A program made the translations under genes and the position numbers. Under the pieces are notes generated by a model. The model saw nothing but the letters and a program-made list of their open reading frames with translations, did no database searches and was not told the DNA's origin. This document shows, in pieces, positions 1-8,473 of a stretch of DNA of 64,000 bases. Position 1 is the stretch's first letter. Each line of letters opens with the position of its first letter. This stretch comes from CAYUET01 sp964443875 (lineage in GTDB: Bacteria > Auribacterota > JAFGBW01), in NCBI GenBank assembly GCA_964443875.1, contig CAYUET010000010.1, forward strand, positions 36,005-100,004, in the 5' to 3' direction.

Positions 1-274
1 AAACATATCTTCCTTAATTATTGAAATTAGGGAAAAATTCTCAGTTTCATCATAGATTAATAGATTATTTGTTTATCATTTTTTACAGTGACTGTCGTTG
101 AAACGGGAATTGAATTTTATTTTGTGTCATTTGCTGTTTTCTTTTCTTTTTTATAAATCCAGAATCCGGTTTGCAGCCTAAATCCGAATTCTTTTTCAGA
201 ATTGTAAGCGGGTCCCTATTATCTTCTTTTAATAGCCCTTTACAAAGCCTTTTTAAATGAGATAGGATCCGCCA
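1..274. other. AT-rich leader region before ctpA
   Basis: No convincing gene lies here on either strand. The stretch is AT-rich with several T-runs and no well-spaced -35/-10 pair that I can defend. It ends in a weak purine-rich ribosome-binding stretch just before the ctpA start. It may be the 3' flank or promoter region of something outside the window. Confidence 0.4.
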
Positions 275-1561
275 ATGAAATTTTTAAAATCAGCGGTTTA
301 TTATTCAAGTCTTTTATTTTTTGTAGCCTTATGTCTTGGAAATCAGGTTTCTCCGGGTCCGGATAATGAAAAGGACAACAATGTCCTGTTTGAAAAACTG
401 GATCTCTTTGCAACCGTTCTTTCCCTTGTTCAGAATTCCTATGTGGAACAGGTGTCGTCAAAGGATCTGATTTATGGAGCCCTCCAGGGAACCCTGGCCT
501 CCCTTGATCCCTTCTCGCAATTTCTGACTCCGGACATGTATAAGGAGATGCAGATTGATACCGGAGGGAAATTCGGCGGGCTTGGAGTAGAAGTGGTCAT
601 CCAGGGAAATGCCATTGTGGTGGTCGAACCTTTGCCTAATTCTCCTGCCGAGAAGGCGGGGTTAAAACCCGGGGACCGTCTGATCCGCATTCACGGAGAA
701 GCGATAGATCCCAATGCGCTGGAGGAGGCTGTTTCCAGATTAAGAGGCCCCGTGGGATCCAAGATTGATGTCACCCTTTTCAGACCTGCCAGCAAGCAGA
801 CCTTTACAGTGGAAATGATGCGGGAAAATATCAAGGTTCAGGCCATTACCCAGTGCCAGGTTCTTCCCGGAACCGAGGTGGGCTACATCAAGCTTCCCAA
901 ATTTCAGGAGGATACCTCCGAGGAATTTTCTAAATCGGTTGATCTGCTGCTGGAAAAGAAGATCAAGGGACTTATTCTGGATTTAAGGAATAATCCCGGA
1001 GGTCTTCTGGATGAAGCCATTGATGTGGCCGGGTGTTTTATCGGCCCTGAGAAACTGGTGGTTTACACCCAGGGCAGGCTGGCGGAACAGAACGTTAAAA
1101 AAGTATCCACAAACGGCTGCAAAGTGCTCGGGCTCCCGGCAGTCCTTTTAATCAACCGCTGGACAGCCTCTGCTGCCGAAGTCGTTTCCGGAGCGGTTCA
1201 GGACTGGGAGGGTGGACTTATCCTGGGAGAAACCAGTTTTGGGAAAGCCTCTGTTCAGTCTGTGATTCCTCTTAAAGACGGCTCGGCCCTCCGTCTGACA
1301 ACCGCCAAGTACTATACTCCCAAAGGCCGGCTTATTCATCAGAAGGGAATTGACCCGGATTTAAAGGTGGATCTCACCGACGAGGATCTGATCGCCCTTT
1401 CCGAACGTATGGAAAAGGCGAGGGCCGGCGATACGGATAAAAATACCGTGTACAAGGATTTTCAGATATTGAAATCCATCGAGATCATTGATTCCTGGAA
1501 TACTTCTTTTCAGAAGATTTTAAAGGATAAAAATGAAACCGTTTCTTCTCAGGAAAAATAA
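275..1561 (+). CDS. ctpA: S41 C-terminal processing protease (CtpA/Prc type)
   Basis: Periplasmic serine protease that trims or degrades envelope proteins from the C-terminus. The protein has 428 residues: a hydrophobic export segment at about 6-22, a PDZ domain at about 95-180 (FGGLGVEV, AGLKPGDRL) and the S41 catalytic domain. The Ser/Lys dyad can be placed at S299 in NRWTASAAE and K324 in GETSFGKASVQ, with the usual 25-residue spacing. The strand NNPGGLL, typical of the family, precedes it. The length is normal. tsaD starts 5 nt after the stop, so the two are probably cotranscribed. Family assignment is firm; substrates are unknown. Confidence 0.95.
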   Translation: MKFLKSAVYYSSLLFFVALCLGNQVSPGPDNEKDNNVLFEKLDLFATVLSLVQNSYVEQVSSKDLIYGALQGTLASLDPFSQFLTPDMYKEMQIDTGGKFGGLGVEVVIQGNAIVVVEPLPNSPAEKAGLKPGDRLIRIHGEAIDPNALEEAVSRLRGPVGSKIDVTLFRPASKQTFTVEMMRENIKVQAITQCQVLPGTEVGYIKLPKFQEDTSEEFSKSVDLLLEKKIKGLILDLRNNPGGLLDEAIDVAGCFIGPEKLVVYTQGRLAEQNVKKVSTNGCKVLGLPAVLLINRWTASAAEVVSGAVQDWEGGLILGETSFGKASVQSVIPLKDGSALRLTTAKYYTPKGRLIHQKGIDPDLKVDLTDEDLIALSERMEKARAGDTDKNTVYKDFQILKSIEIIDSWNTSFQKILKDKNETVSSQEK

Positions 1562-1566
1562 GGGCG

Positions 1567-2592
1567 ATGTTAGTGTTAGGCATAGAAACTTCCTGTGATG
1601 AAACCTCCGTGGCCATCGTTCGTAACGGCACGGAAATTTTGGGATCTAAAACCTACACTCAGATCAAGGATCATAAAAAATTCGGGGGCGTGGTTCCGGA
1701 AATCGCCAGCCGTATTCATGTCAAAGTGATTCACCCCCTTCTTGAGGCCCTTCTGGATGAAACCGGTTTATCTCTCAAAGATATTGACCTTCTTGCGGCA
1801 ACCCATTGTCCCGGGCTTATCGGAGCACTCCTGGTCGGGGTCAGTTTCGGAAATGCTCTCGCCTGTTCCTTGTCCAAACCCATTGTGGGGATCCACCATC
1901 TGGAAGGGCATATCTATTCAGCCTTTATGATGCAGGCGGACCGCAAGCCCCGCTTTCCCGCCCTGGCGCTTGTTGTAAGCGGAGGGCATACCCTGCTGAT
2001 TCAGATGGATAAGATCGGAAGCTATACGGTTCTGGGACAAACCCTGGATGACGCTGTGGGCGAGGCTTTTGACAAAATTGCGAAGATTATGGACCTTCCC
2101 TATCCCGGAGGCCCGGTCATAGACAGACTTGCCAAAGAAGGAAATCCCCAGGCCTATTCTTTTCCCAGGGCTTTAATGAATGAACCCGACCGCCTGGAAT
2201 TCAGTTTCAGCGGGCTTAAAACCTCGGTTCTTTATGAAGTGAAAGGCAAAAACATGAAAGCCCCCGTTTCAAAACTGACGGAAGAAAAAACAAGGGATAT
2301 TGCGGCTTCTGCCCAGCGTGCCATCGTGGATATACTGGTCAATAAAACCCGGAATGCTCTTTTGAAAACAGGGGCAAAATCCCTGATTGTTTGCGGGGGG
2401 GTTGCGGCCAATTCTGAACTTAAGGGATCAATGAATGAGCTGGGTCAAAAACTCGGGATTGATGTTTTTATCCCCCCCCTGTCTTTGTGTACGGATAATG
2501 CAACCATGGTGGCAGGTCTTGGCTATCACAAAAGAAAGAATGCGGGCAAGTTTATTTCAGAGGTGTTTCCCAATCGCGAGATTACAGATTAA
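1567..2592 (+). CDS. tsaD: tRNA N6-threonylcarbamoyladenosine transferase TsaD
   Basis: Transfers threonylcarbamoyl from TC-AMP to A37 of ANN-decoding tRNAs, with TsaB and TsaE as partners elsewhere. The 341-residue protein has the normal family length. It begins with the ASKHA signature GIETSCDETS, carries the metal-binding pair H111 and H115 in HHLEGH, the nucleotide-binding VSGGHT and VCGGVAAN loops, and the late CTDNATM aspartate. It follows ctpA by 5 nt, indicating an operon. Its stop lies 7 nt before a dispersed repeat copy and faces a convergent gene. Confidence 0.97.
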   Translation: MLVLGIETSCDETSVAIVRNGTEILGSKTYTQIKDHKKFGGVVPEIASRIHVKVIHPLLEALLDETGLSLKDIDLLAATHCPGLIGALLVGVSFGNALACSLSKPIVGIHHLEGHIYSAFMMQADRKPRFPALALVVSGGHTLLIQMDKIGSYTVLGQTLDDAVGEAFDKIAKIMDLPYPGGPVIDRLAKEGNPQAYSFPRALMNEPDRLEFSFSGLKTSVLYEVKGKNMKAPVSKLTEEKTRDIAASAQRAIVDILVNKTRNALLKTGAKSLIVCGGVAANSELKGSMNELGQKLGIDVFIPPLSLCTDNATMVAGLGYHKRKNAGKFISEVFPNREITD

Positions 2593-2599
2593 CCCGCCT

Positions 2600-2643
2600 A
2601 TGCATCCCAAAGAGTTGACGCTTACTTGCAGAATTCGGGTTAA
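2600..2643 (+). repeat. Dispersed intergenic repeat, copy 1
   Basis: This 44-nt element begins ATGCATCCC and ends AATTCGGGTTAA, with GACGCTTAC in the middle. It closely matches the element at 24282-24325 and, inverted, 31411-31455. It fills the space between the convergent genes tsaD and the P-loop gene and runs into the latter's stop codon. It resembles bacterial REP-type palindromic elements, although the left arm of this copy (CATCCCAAAGA) has decayed relative to the CCCCGAAT seen in the other copies. Confidence 0.6.
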
Positions 2644-3560
2644 GCGGCCTGGAGTGTGGGCAGTGAAAATGTTCTGGGTGGAGAAACCGTGTGAATTCGG
2701 GGATTGTTGTAATCCCGGTTATCAATGAAGTAATTAAACCGGTTGAGGGATTCCCTGTAATACCTCAGGTATTGCGGGGCCAGGAATTTTTTCATCACAT
2801 AGGTTTCGTTGAGACGGAGATCTTTTCTTTTCTCTTTTCTGTTTGAAATGGACTGTTCGACATCCGGCAGAAATCCGATGGAGCAGTCAATCAGCGGTGT
2901 TCTGGAAAGCTCTTTGGAAAGATATTGCCCTTCAAATAAAATGACGCTGTTTTTATGAAGAACCGGTTTAGTCATGATGAATTCTTCACCTTTTAAAGTG
3001 ATCAATTCCCTGTTATAAGAAATTTTGGCCTCCGGATTTTTCAGGAGGTTTTTTTTGATTTTGCTCAACTCTATTCCCAGTTTCAGGAGTTCCCCCTGAT
3101 AGAGGTCTCTTGTCGAGGCATCTGTTCCCAGGGGGTGGGAGGCCAGCATTTTTAAAAGAGTAAAAGCCCTTTTGATCAGATATCCTTTTTTATAATAGGG
3201 AGCAACTCCGTCACCGTGAACAATCACCGGATCAAAACCCTCTGCCAGTAAATGTTTTGCAAGCTGGTCTGTAAAAAAAGTTTTTCCTGTTCCCGTGAAG
3301 CCGTCAAGGCTGAGATACCGTGCTCCATTTTTAACCTGTGAAGTGATGAAATTAAAAATATTTTCAGTTCCTTCTGTAACCAGAGTGGAAGGTTGAAACA
3401 GGGAGAAGAAATTGTTGCTGATAAAATTGTTGTAAGCCTGAATGAAAAGAGACTGGGGGGCCAGATTTTGATTCTGGGTTGCACAATGCCCCTGTAAAAC
3501 AAGCGCAAACGTCAGAAAGACGGGAAATAATTTTTTAAGGATGGTGGTTAGAGGTTTCAT
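2640..3560 (-). CDS. Exported P-loop NTPase, uridine kinase-like
   Basis: A 306-residue protein of unknown role. Residues 1-26 look like an export signal (basic KK, hydrophobic LFPVFLTFALVL, then Cys26, which could be lipidated although QGHC is not a good lipobox). A Walker A motif GFTGTGKT follows at 87-94, then VIVHGDG and a strand VILFEGQY near 206-213, as in uridine kinase/phosphoribulokinase-like folds. The start was chosen at the Met directly before the hydrophobic segment; an upstream in-frame Met would add 32 unlikely residues and spoil the signal. The transcript appears separate from prfA, because a terminator lies between them. A nucleotide-dependent kinase outside the cytosol would be odd, so the hydrophobic segment may be a membrane anchor instead. 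Substrate unknown. Confidence 0.75.
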   Translation of the reverse strand: MKPLTTILKKLFPVFLTFALVLQGHCATQNQNLAPQSLFIQAYNNFISNNFFSLFQPSTLVTEGTENIFNFITSQVKNGARYLSLDGFTGTGKTFFTDQLAKHLLAEGFDPVIVHGDGVAPYYKKGYLIKRAFTLLKMLASHPLGTDASTRDLYQGELLKLGIELSKIKKNLLKNPEAKISYNRELITLKGEEFIMTKPVLHKNSVILFEGQYLSKELSRTPLIDCSIGFLPDVEQSISNRKEKRKDLRLNETYVMKKFLAPQYLRYYRESLNRFNYFIDNRDYNNPRIHTVSPPRTFSLPTLQAA

Positions 3561-3614
3561 TGGATGATGCTCGGTGTATTCATATTTGTTGAAAATTCTA
3601 TTCGTTGTATACTT

Positions 3615-3634
3615 GGGATAAGGTACCTTATTCC
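3615..3634. promoter_or_regulatory. Near-perfect 20-bp palindrome, candidate operator
   Basis: The core ATAAGGTACCTTAT (3618-3631) is a perfect 14-bp palindrome flanked by GG/CC. It sits about 55 bp upstream of the exported P-loop gene, where a repressor site would be expected. Function is inferred from position only. Confidence 0.35.
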
Positions 3635-3660
3635 TCTGAAAATGTAAAGGGTGCAACGAT

Positions 3661-3697
3661 AATAAAAAAAGGTGAAAGGAAAACCTTTCACCTTTTT
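3661..3697 (-). terminator. Rho-independent terminator after prfA
   Basis: Read on the minus strand, the 9-bp stem GGTGAAAGG/CCTTTCACC with a 4-nt loop is followed by seven T residues. A second perfect 8-bp hairpin (3704-3722) lies just upstream in the transcript. Together they end the rpmE-prfA message. Confidence 0.85.
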
Positions 3698-3902
3698 AAA
3701 ACACGCAAAACTTCGTTTTGCGCAGAGGGGGGATATTTACAGTTAAAAAATATCATTTCGTATGCTAATTGTCAACAATTTAAATCATAAACATCTGTGA
3801 ATCCATAGAAAATGGAACGGAATAGAGCAATTTGCGAATTAAAAACAGATAATTAAAGATAAAATTACCTGATAACTTTAAGTCAGATAACGAATTAAAA
3901 GT

Positions 3903-4973
3903 TTATTGAACAGCTTTACTCATCATTTCTTTATATTCAAATTCAGCAAGTCCGGAGACGAGGTCTTCCATTTTTCCATTGAGAAGTTCACTGAGATTAT
4001 AAAGCGTCAGATTAATGCGATGGTCAGTCACACGATTTTGAGGAAAGTTATAGGTGCGGATTTTTTCCGAACGGTCACCTGTGCCGACCTGGGTTTTTCT
4101 GTCCTGAGATCTTTTCTGCATTTCTTCTTTCTGCTGATTGTCCAGCAGTTTGGCTTTAAGAATACGCATGGCCTTGATTTTGTTTTTGAGCTGGGAGCGT
4201 TCATCCTGACATTGCACGGATATTCCTGTAGGAAGGTGGGTAATGCGTATGGCGGAATCCGTGGTGTTTACGCCCTGGCCGCCTGGGCCTGAGGAACGGA
4301 AAATATCAATTCTTAAATCCTTGGATTCAATATTCACTTCCACTTCCTCAGGTTCGGGAAGAATGGCCACTGTGATTGCAGAGGTGTGAATGCGTCCGCA
4401 GGCTTCTGTAACAGGGACTCTCTGGACACGGTGAGTGCCGGATTCGTATTTGAACTGCCTCCAGGCAATATCCCCCTTGATGCAGAAAACCACCTCACGT
4501 ATCCCCCCCATTTCAGAAGGAGAAACTTCCATGACTTCAATACTTAAACCGATATTTTCAGCATACCGTTGATACATGCGATAGATTTCGCCTGAAAAAA
4601 GAGAGGCTTCTTCCCCCCCCGTCCCTGCACGAATTTCAACAATAATTGTACGTCCTTCGTTTTTGTCCGGAGGTAAAAGCATCTGAATGATTTTTTTTTC
4701 AAGAACTTTGAGCTGTTCTTCCAGTTGTCTGGAATCCTCTTCGATCATTTTGGAAAACTCAGCATCTTCCTTGTGTTCAGAAATAAGGGCAAGATTTTCT
4801 TTCAGCTGTTTTTGAGCATTATCAAAATCAACTTTCAGACTGACTAACTGGTTGACCCGGTTGTATTCCTTGGTAAGTTTGATAAACTCATCACGTGACT
4901 CCCAGGTATTTGCCGCAAGTTTTTGTTCCAGTTCTTCCTTGCGCTGGTTGAACTGATCGAGATTTTCAAACAT
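3903..4973 (-). CDS. prfA: Peptide chain release factor 1
   Basis: Recognises UAA and UAG stop codons in the ribosomal A site and triggers peptide release. The 356-residue length is typical. The codon-recognition tripeptide PVT is at 187-189, which identifies RF1 rather than RF2 (SPF). The catalytic GGQ loop is at 231-233 within RSSGPGGQGVNTTDS. The N-terminal helical domain and the acidic GTGGEEA loop are intact. Its start overlaps the rpmE stop by one base (TAATG), so translation is probably coupled to the L31 gene, a common bacterial arrangement. Confidence 0.98.
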   Translation of the reverse strand: MFENLDQFNQRKEELEQKLAANTWESRDEFIKLTKEYNRVNQLVSLKVDFDNAQKQLKENLALISEHKEDAEFSKMIEEDSRQLEEQLKVLEKKIIQMLLPPDKNEGRTIIVEIRAGTGGEEASLFSGEIYRMYQRYAENIGLSIEVMEVSPSEMGGIREVVFCIKGDIAWRQFKYESGTHRVQRVPVTEACGRIHTSAITVAILPEPEEVEVNIESKDLRIDIFRSSGPGGQGVNTTDSAIRITHLPTGISVQCQDERSQLKNKIKAMRILKAKLLDNQQKEEMQKRSQDRKTQVGTGDRSEKIRTYNFPQNRVTDHRINLTLYNLSELLNGKMEDLVSGLAEFEYKEMMSKAVQ

Positions 4974-5176
4974 TATTTCTTAGCAGCGTATCTCTTCTGG
5001 AATCTTTCAAGACGGCCTTCAGCATCAACATATCTCTGCTGTCCTGTAAAGAAAGGATGGCAGTTTGAACAAATACCCACATTGAGCTCAGGTTTTGTTG
5101 AAAACGTTGTGAAAGTGTTTCCGCAAGCGCACTTAATGGTTGATTCTACGTATTTTGGATGTATACCTTGTTTCAT
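4973..5176 (-). CDS. rpmE: 50S ribosomal protein L31, zinc-binding form
   Basis: A 67-residue ribosomal protein of the large subunit. It begins MKQGIHPKY and carries CACG and CSNC, the cysteines of the zinc-containing C+ form, followed by the family motif HPFFTGQQR. A good promoter lies directly upstream at 5211-5239. The gene is translationally coupled to prfA. Confidence 0.97.
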   Translation of the reverse strand: MKQGIHPKYVESTIKCACGNTFTTFSTKPELNVGICSNCHPFFTGQQRYVDAEGRLERFQKRYAAKK

Positions 5177-5210
5177 GTCTTCTATTCCTTATAAATTTTT
5201 AAAGCGTTGT

Positions 5211-5239
5211 AATATCTTACAAAAAATGAAATTTGACAA
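5211..5239 (-). promoter_or_regulatory. Sigma70-type promoter for rpmE-prfA
   Basis: On the minus strand TTGTCA and GATATT are separated by 17 nt and lie about 35 nt before the L31 start codon, in the short gap after the kinase gene. Confidence 0.55.
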
Positions 5240-5247
5240 GTGTTTTT

Positions 5248-6393
5248 TTAGGTTCTTGAGGGAAGTTTTTGAACTGCCTTGCGGCGCAGAGGGATGGAGA
5301 TAAAAAAAGTAGTTCCTTCCCCGGGTTTTGACTTTACGGAAATGTTTCCCCCGTGATCTTTGATGACTCGGTAAGTGACGAGAAGTCCGAGTCCGTTTCC
5401 TGTTTCTTTGGTGGTATAAAAGGGGTCAAAAATACGGGTGATTTCAGAGGCGGGGATGCCGGTCCCATAATCGGTTACCTGGATTTCCATGCTGTCTTTT
5501 TTTTCACGAAGGGTGATATCCACAAAAGAATCCTCTCTGGAGATTTCAACGGCATTCAGAAGGACATTGGTGAGGGCCTGTTTGATGCGGTCTGCGTCCA
5601 TGAAAAGAGCTTCATCATCCGCCGGCTTTTTAAAACGGAACCGGACTTTTCCTGCTTTTGCCCTTGCGTCCAGGGTCAGAAGAACACTGTCAATAACCTC
5701 TGTTAGGTTTTCAAGGGTAAAGCGGGGGTTGGTGGGACGAACCGCATCCAGGAATCCATGAAGAGTGGTGTCGAGCCTTGAAAGCTCGCGGTTCAGGGTG
5801 TTGACGGAATTCTGCATCTGGGAACGGTCTTGTTTGGATGGTTTTGTTTTGGAGAGAAGACGGTTAAGAAGCTGGGCGTGGAGGCTTAACGCTGCAATAG
5901 GGTTTCCCAGTTCATGGGCGATGCCGGCGCTGAAGGTGAGGTTATCGACAAAATCAGGACTGACTTCCCTGGAATCCGATTGAATCTGACGGGTCACATC
6001 CTTGATGAAGAAAATCCTAAGCGGGGGAGCTTCCCGCCTTTCAAAGGGAATGCAGGTAATGCTGAGATATTGAAGCTCAGGATTTAAAAGTTCAATCTCC
6101 CGGTGAAAGGACAGAAAATCAAGGCTGCGTGTGGAGTCGAGGATTTCTTTGAAAAAAGAAGGGAATATCTTTTCTTCGGGAAGGTCTTCCCAGTTGTTGG
6201 GGGAAAAATAGTTTTGGGCCTGTTTGTTTGAAAAGAAAATCTGATCTTTTTCATCTGCAACCAGTATTCCGTCCGGAATCCAGTGAAGAAGGCGTTCGTA
6301 AAGATCTTTTTCGGATTTGATATCCTTGAGCTGCTGTTTCAGATCTTTTTTTTCAACAAGATTCAGTTCAATCTCGCCCTGAAGATTTTTCAT
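5248..6393 (-). CDS. PAS-domain soluble histidine kinase (NtrB-like)
   Basis: Autophosphorylating sensor kinase of 381 residues with no membrane segment, so it senses in the cytosol. A short coiled-coil N-terminus (about 5-35) leads into a PAS domain (about 36-135), a HisKA box AGIAHELGNP with H160, and an HATPase domain with N280 (TNVLLNAVE), D308 in DYGTGI and the G2 box GNGLGL at 332-337. I chose the inner Met because GGGG lies 7 nt upstream; an in-frame Met six codons earlier has no ribosome site. It follows a receiver-only regulator by about 30 nt, its likely partner. Confidence 0.9.
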   Translation of the reverse strand: MKNLQGEIELNLVEKKDLKQQLKDIKSEKDLYERLLHWIPDGILVADEKDQIFFSNKQAQNYFSPNNWEDLPEEKIFPSFFKEILDSTRSLDFLSFHREIELLNPELQYLSITCIPFERREAPPLRIFFIKDVTRQIQSDSREVSPDFVDNLTFSAGIAHELGNPIAALSLHAQLLNRLLSKTKPSKQDRSQMQNSVNTLNRELSRLDTTLHGFLDAVRPTNPRFTLENLTEVIDSVLLTLDARAKAGKVRFRFKKPADDEALFMDADRIKQALTNVLLNAVEISREDSFVDITLREKKDSMEIQVTDYGTGIPASEITRIFDPFYTTKETGNGLGLLVTYRVIKDHGGNISVKSKPGEGTTFFISIPLRRKAVQKLPSRT

Positions 6394-6422
6394 AAACGAA
6401 CCCCGAGTCATATTTAAAAAAA

Positions 6423-6800
6423 TTATAAAATTCTGTTTATCTGATTCAGGAAAACCGGAAAATCCAGAGGTTTCGGAAAAAGGGCCAGGGCTCCTGTTTT
6501 TTCAAGCCAGTTGCTTTCCATCCGGTCCAGCAGGAAGGAAAGCGCAGAAAGCAGGACGACTTTAGGTCTTGACTCCACGCGGAGTGTGCTGATCCTTTTA
6601 CAGATTTCAAATCCGTCCATTTGCGGAAGCATGATATCCAGAATGACAAGATCCGGTTTGAAATCGAGGATAAGAGACATCCCCTCCTCCCCCTGAGAGG
6701 TTTTCTGCAGGGTAAAGGAGTCCTCCGTGGACAAAAGATTATAGAGAGCTTCCAGAATAAGGGGATCATCGTCTATCAATAAAATTTTTTTCTTGTTCAT
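6423..6800 (-). CDS. Receiver-only response regulator
   Basis: A 125-residue CheY-like receiver with no output domain. The acidic pocket is D10-D12 (LLIDDDP), the phospho-acceptor is D55 in LVILDIMLP, S85 occupies the switch position and K110 is in FPKP. A strong ribosome site (CAGGAGACAAG) precedes it. It is the first gene of a pair with the downstream PAS kinase. Without an output domain it probably acts by protein contact or in a phosphorelay; the target is not visible here. Confidence 0.9.
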   Translation of the reverse strand: MNKKKILLIDDDPLILEALYNLLSTEDSFTLQKTSQGEEGMSLILDFKPDLVILDIMLPQMDGFEICKRISTLRVESRPKVVLLSALSFLLDRMESNWLEKTGALALFPKPLDFPVFLNQINRIL

Positions 6801-6958
6801 CTTGTCTCCTGTTTCTTTAATAGCAATTTACCGGCGGATTTTTCAACCTTTATTTAATTTCAGTTTTTAAATAACATGCATATTTTTCTGATTTTTAAAT
6901 AGACTCTGGCAAATGAACTGGTTTATAACTTGGTAAGTATAAAAAAAGGATGCTGATT

Positions 6959-7549
6959 ATGACGTTCATTCTTGCATTGATTGACAGTATAATGATTTTT
7001 CTGACCTTTCTGGCCGGGCTTTTATGCGGGCTGTTTTATGTCGAATTTCCTTTTTCACGGGAGGAATGTCTGGCCTCCATTCAGACATCACTGACACAGG
7101 AGCAGTATCAGCCTTATGGGTTTATTTTTTCCATGGGGTTCATGTTTCTGGCTTTTTTTGCGCTCTATTTCAGAAGGAAAAGATCGCAGGTGAAAATTTC
7201 AGATGATATTGTTTTTATTACCAAAAAAGGAAACAGCATTCAGATCTCCAATAAAGCCATGACCGAATATGTCTTTAAACTGGTAAAATCCCTGGATGCG
7301 GTACATTCGGCATCGGTGAGTATTGCCCCTCTGCCTAAAAACCGGATGCACATGAAGATAATCCTTTCCTTATGGGACGGATTCAGCTATCCGGAAGCGA
7401 ATGACAGGCTTCAGGACATGATCCGGAATAAGGTCAGGGAAGATCTTGGCGTGGACAATATTTCTTCCATCGCCATTATCCTGGACAAGATCGTGCAGAC
7501 AAAAACCACCCTTGTTCCAATTGAAGAAGAAGTGAACATCAAAGAGTGA
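6959..7549 (+). CDS. AmaP-like membrane protein (Asp23/AmaP family)
   Basis: A 196-residue protein with two membrane spans (about 1-25 and 53-70) followed by RRKR and a cytosolic Asp23-like domain (about 75-190) with the typical VKSLDAVHSASVSI and VREDLGVDNISS strands. In Firmicutes, AmaP anchors Asp23 at the membrane under envelope stress; no Asp23 gene lies nearby. The start is at the second candidate Met because AAAGGA lies 8 nt before it. The stop overlaps the GTG start of the next gene, so expression is coupled. Confidence 0.75.
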   Translation: MTFILALIDSIMIFLTFLAGLLCGLFYVEFPFSREECLASIQTSLTQEQYQPYGFIFSMGFMFLAFFALYFRRKRSQVKISDDIVFITKKGNSIQISNKAMTEYVFKLVKSLDAVHSASVSIAPLPKNRMHMKIILSLWDGFSYPEANDRLQDMIRNKVREDLGVDNISSIAIILDKIVQTKTTLVPIEEEVNIKE

Positions 7550-8001
7550 ATTTCTTCAGGTCAGCCCAGGCCTTTTTAGAAGTCTTTCCGTCCGTGTCAG
7601 GACTCGTCTTTACCAACGGATGTTTTGACGTCCTGCATGTCGGGCATGTCCGTTATTTAATCGCCTCCAAAGCATTGGGAAATTTTCAGGTGATCGGCCT
7701 TAATTCCGATCAGTCGGTCAAAAGACTCAAAGGCCCCGGAAGACCCTTAAACCGGGAAGAGGACAGGGCAGAAGTCCTTTTAGGCCTTAAATCCGTGGAT
7801 GCCGTGGTTTTGTTTGATGAGGAAACCCCCTATGCGCTTATCAGGGCTCTTAAGCCCCGGGTTCTTACCAAGGGCGGAGATTACAGGCGGGATATGATTG
7901 TGGGGGCGGATCTTGTTGAATCAGGCGGAGGTAAAGTCGTGGTCATCCCTTTTGAGTCGGGATACTCCACAACAGGGCTTGTCAATAAAATCAAACAATG
8001 A
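7546..8001 (+). CDS. rfaE2: D-glycero-beta-D-manno-heptose 1-phosphate adenylyltransferase
   Basis: Activates heptose-1-phosphate to ADP-heptose for the inner core of lipopolysaccharide. The 151-residue length fits the stand-alone RfaE2/HldE C-terminal domain. The nucleotidyltransferase signature FTNGCFDVLHVGHVRYL contains the HxGH ATP-binding motif; GLNSDQSVKRLKGPGRP and KGGDY are also conserved. It starts with GTG inside a GTGA overlap with the AmaP-like gene and ends in an ATGA overlap with the next gene, making a tight three-gene operon. It supports a diderm LPS-producing cell. Confidence 0.93.
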   Translation: MNFFRSAQAFLEVFPSVSGLVFTNGCFDVLHVGHVRYLIASKALGNFQVIGLNSDQSVKRLKGPGRPLNREEDRAEVLLGLKSVDAVVLFDEETPYALIRALKPRVLTKGGDYRRDMIVGADLVESGGGKVVVIPFESGYSTTGLVNKIKQ

Positions 8002-8411
8002 AGTTTAATCCCTACGATGATCCCTTTTTTTCTGAAATCAAAACAGAAAAAACGGATTATAAGGTTGAGCATTCTAAAAATCCTGATGCCATTCATCCCA
8101 AAGAGGATCTGCTCAAAGAGGAGGCCAGAAAGAAAAGGGAGAAAAGAGAGCCCCCGGACCGTGCAGGCGATCATGTCAGAGAATTAGCCAAAGCCGCTGA
8201 AAAAGCGCATGAATACTTTTCAGCCCATCACATCCCCTACCGTTTCTGCATTTATGAGGAGGGAAAGGATGTTTTCATTGATATTGTCCGGTTGGACGCC
8301 GGAGGAAAGCCGGAAAAGACCCTGAAAAAAAATATTACGCGTGAGGATTTCTGGAAGTGGATGGATATTCTTGAAAATCACGACGGTATGATCCTTGATG
8401 AAAGCATGTAG
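7998..8411 (+). CDS. Small hypothetical protein, third gene of rfaE2 operon
   Basis: A 137-residue soluble protein that I do not recognise. The first 55 residues are highly charged and probably disordered. A helix (DHVRELAKAAEKAHEYFSAH) follows, then alternating strands around YRFCIYEEGKDVFIDIVRL and a helical end. This order faintly recalls the FlaG family, but no flagellar gene is nearby and I do not claim homology. The ATGA overlap with rfaE2 makes it a real coupled gene. Confidence 0.7.
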   Translation: MKFNPYDDPFFSEIKTEKTDYKVEHSKNPDAIHPKEDLLKEEARKKREKREPPDRAGDHVRELAKAAEKAHEYFSAHHIPYRFCIYEEGKDVFIDIVRLDAGGKPEKTLKKNITREDFWKWMDILENHDGMILDESM

Positions 8412-8473
8412 ATTTTATTCGACTTGCCTGCTTCTTTACGTTATTTTCCTTCATTAAGAAAAGAGGATGAGTG

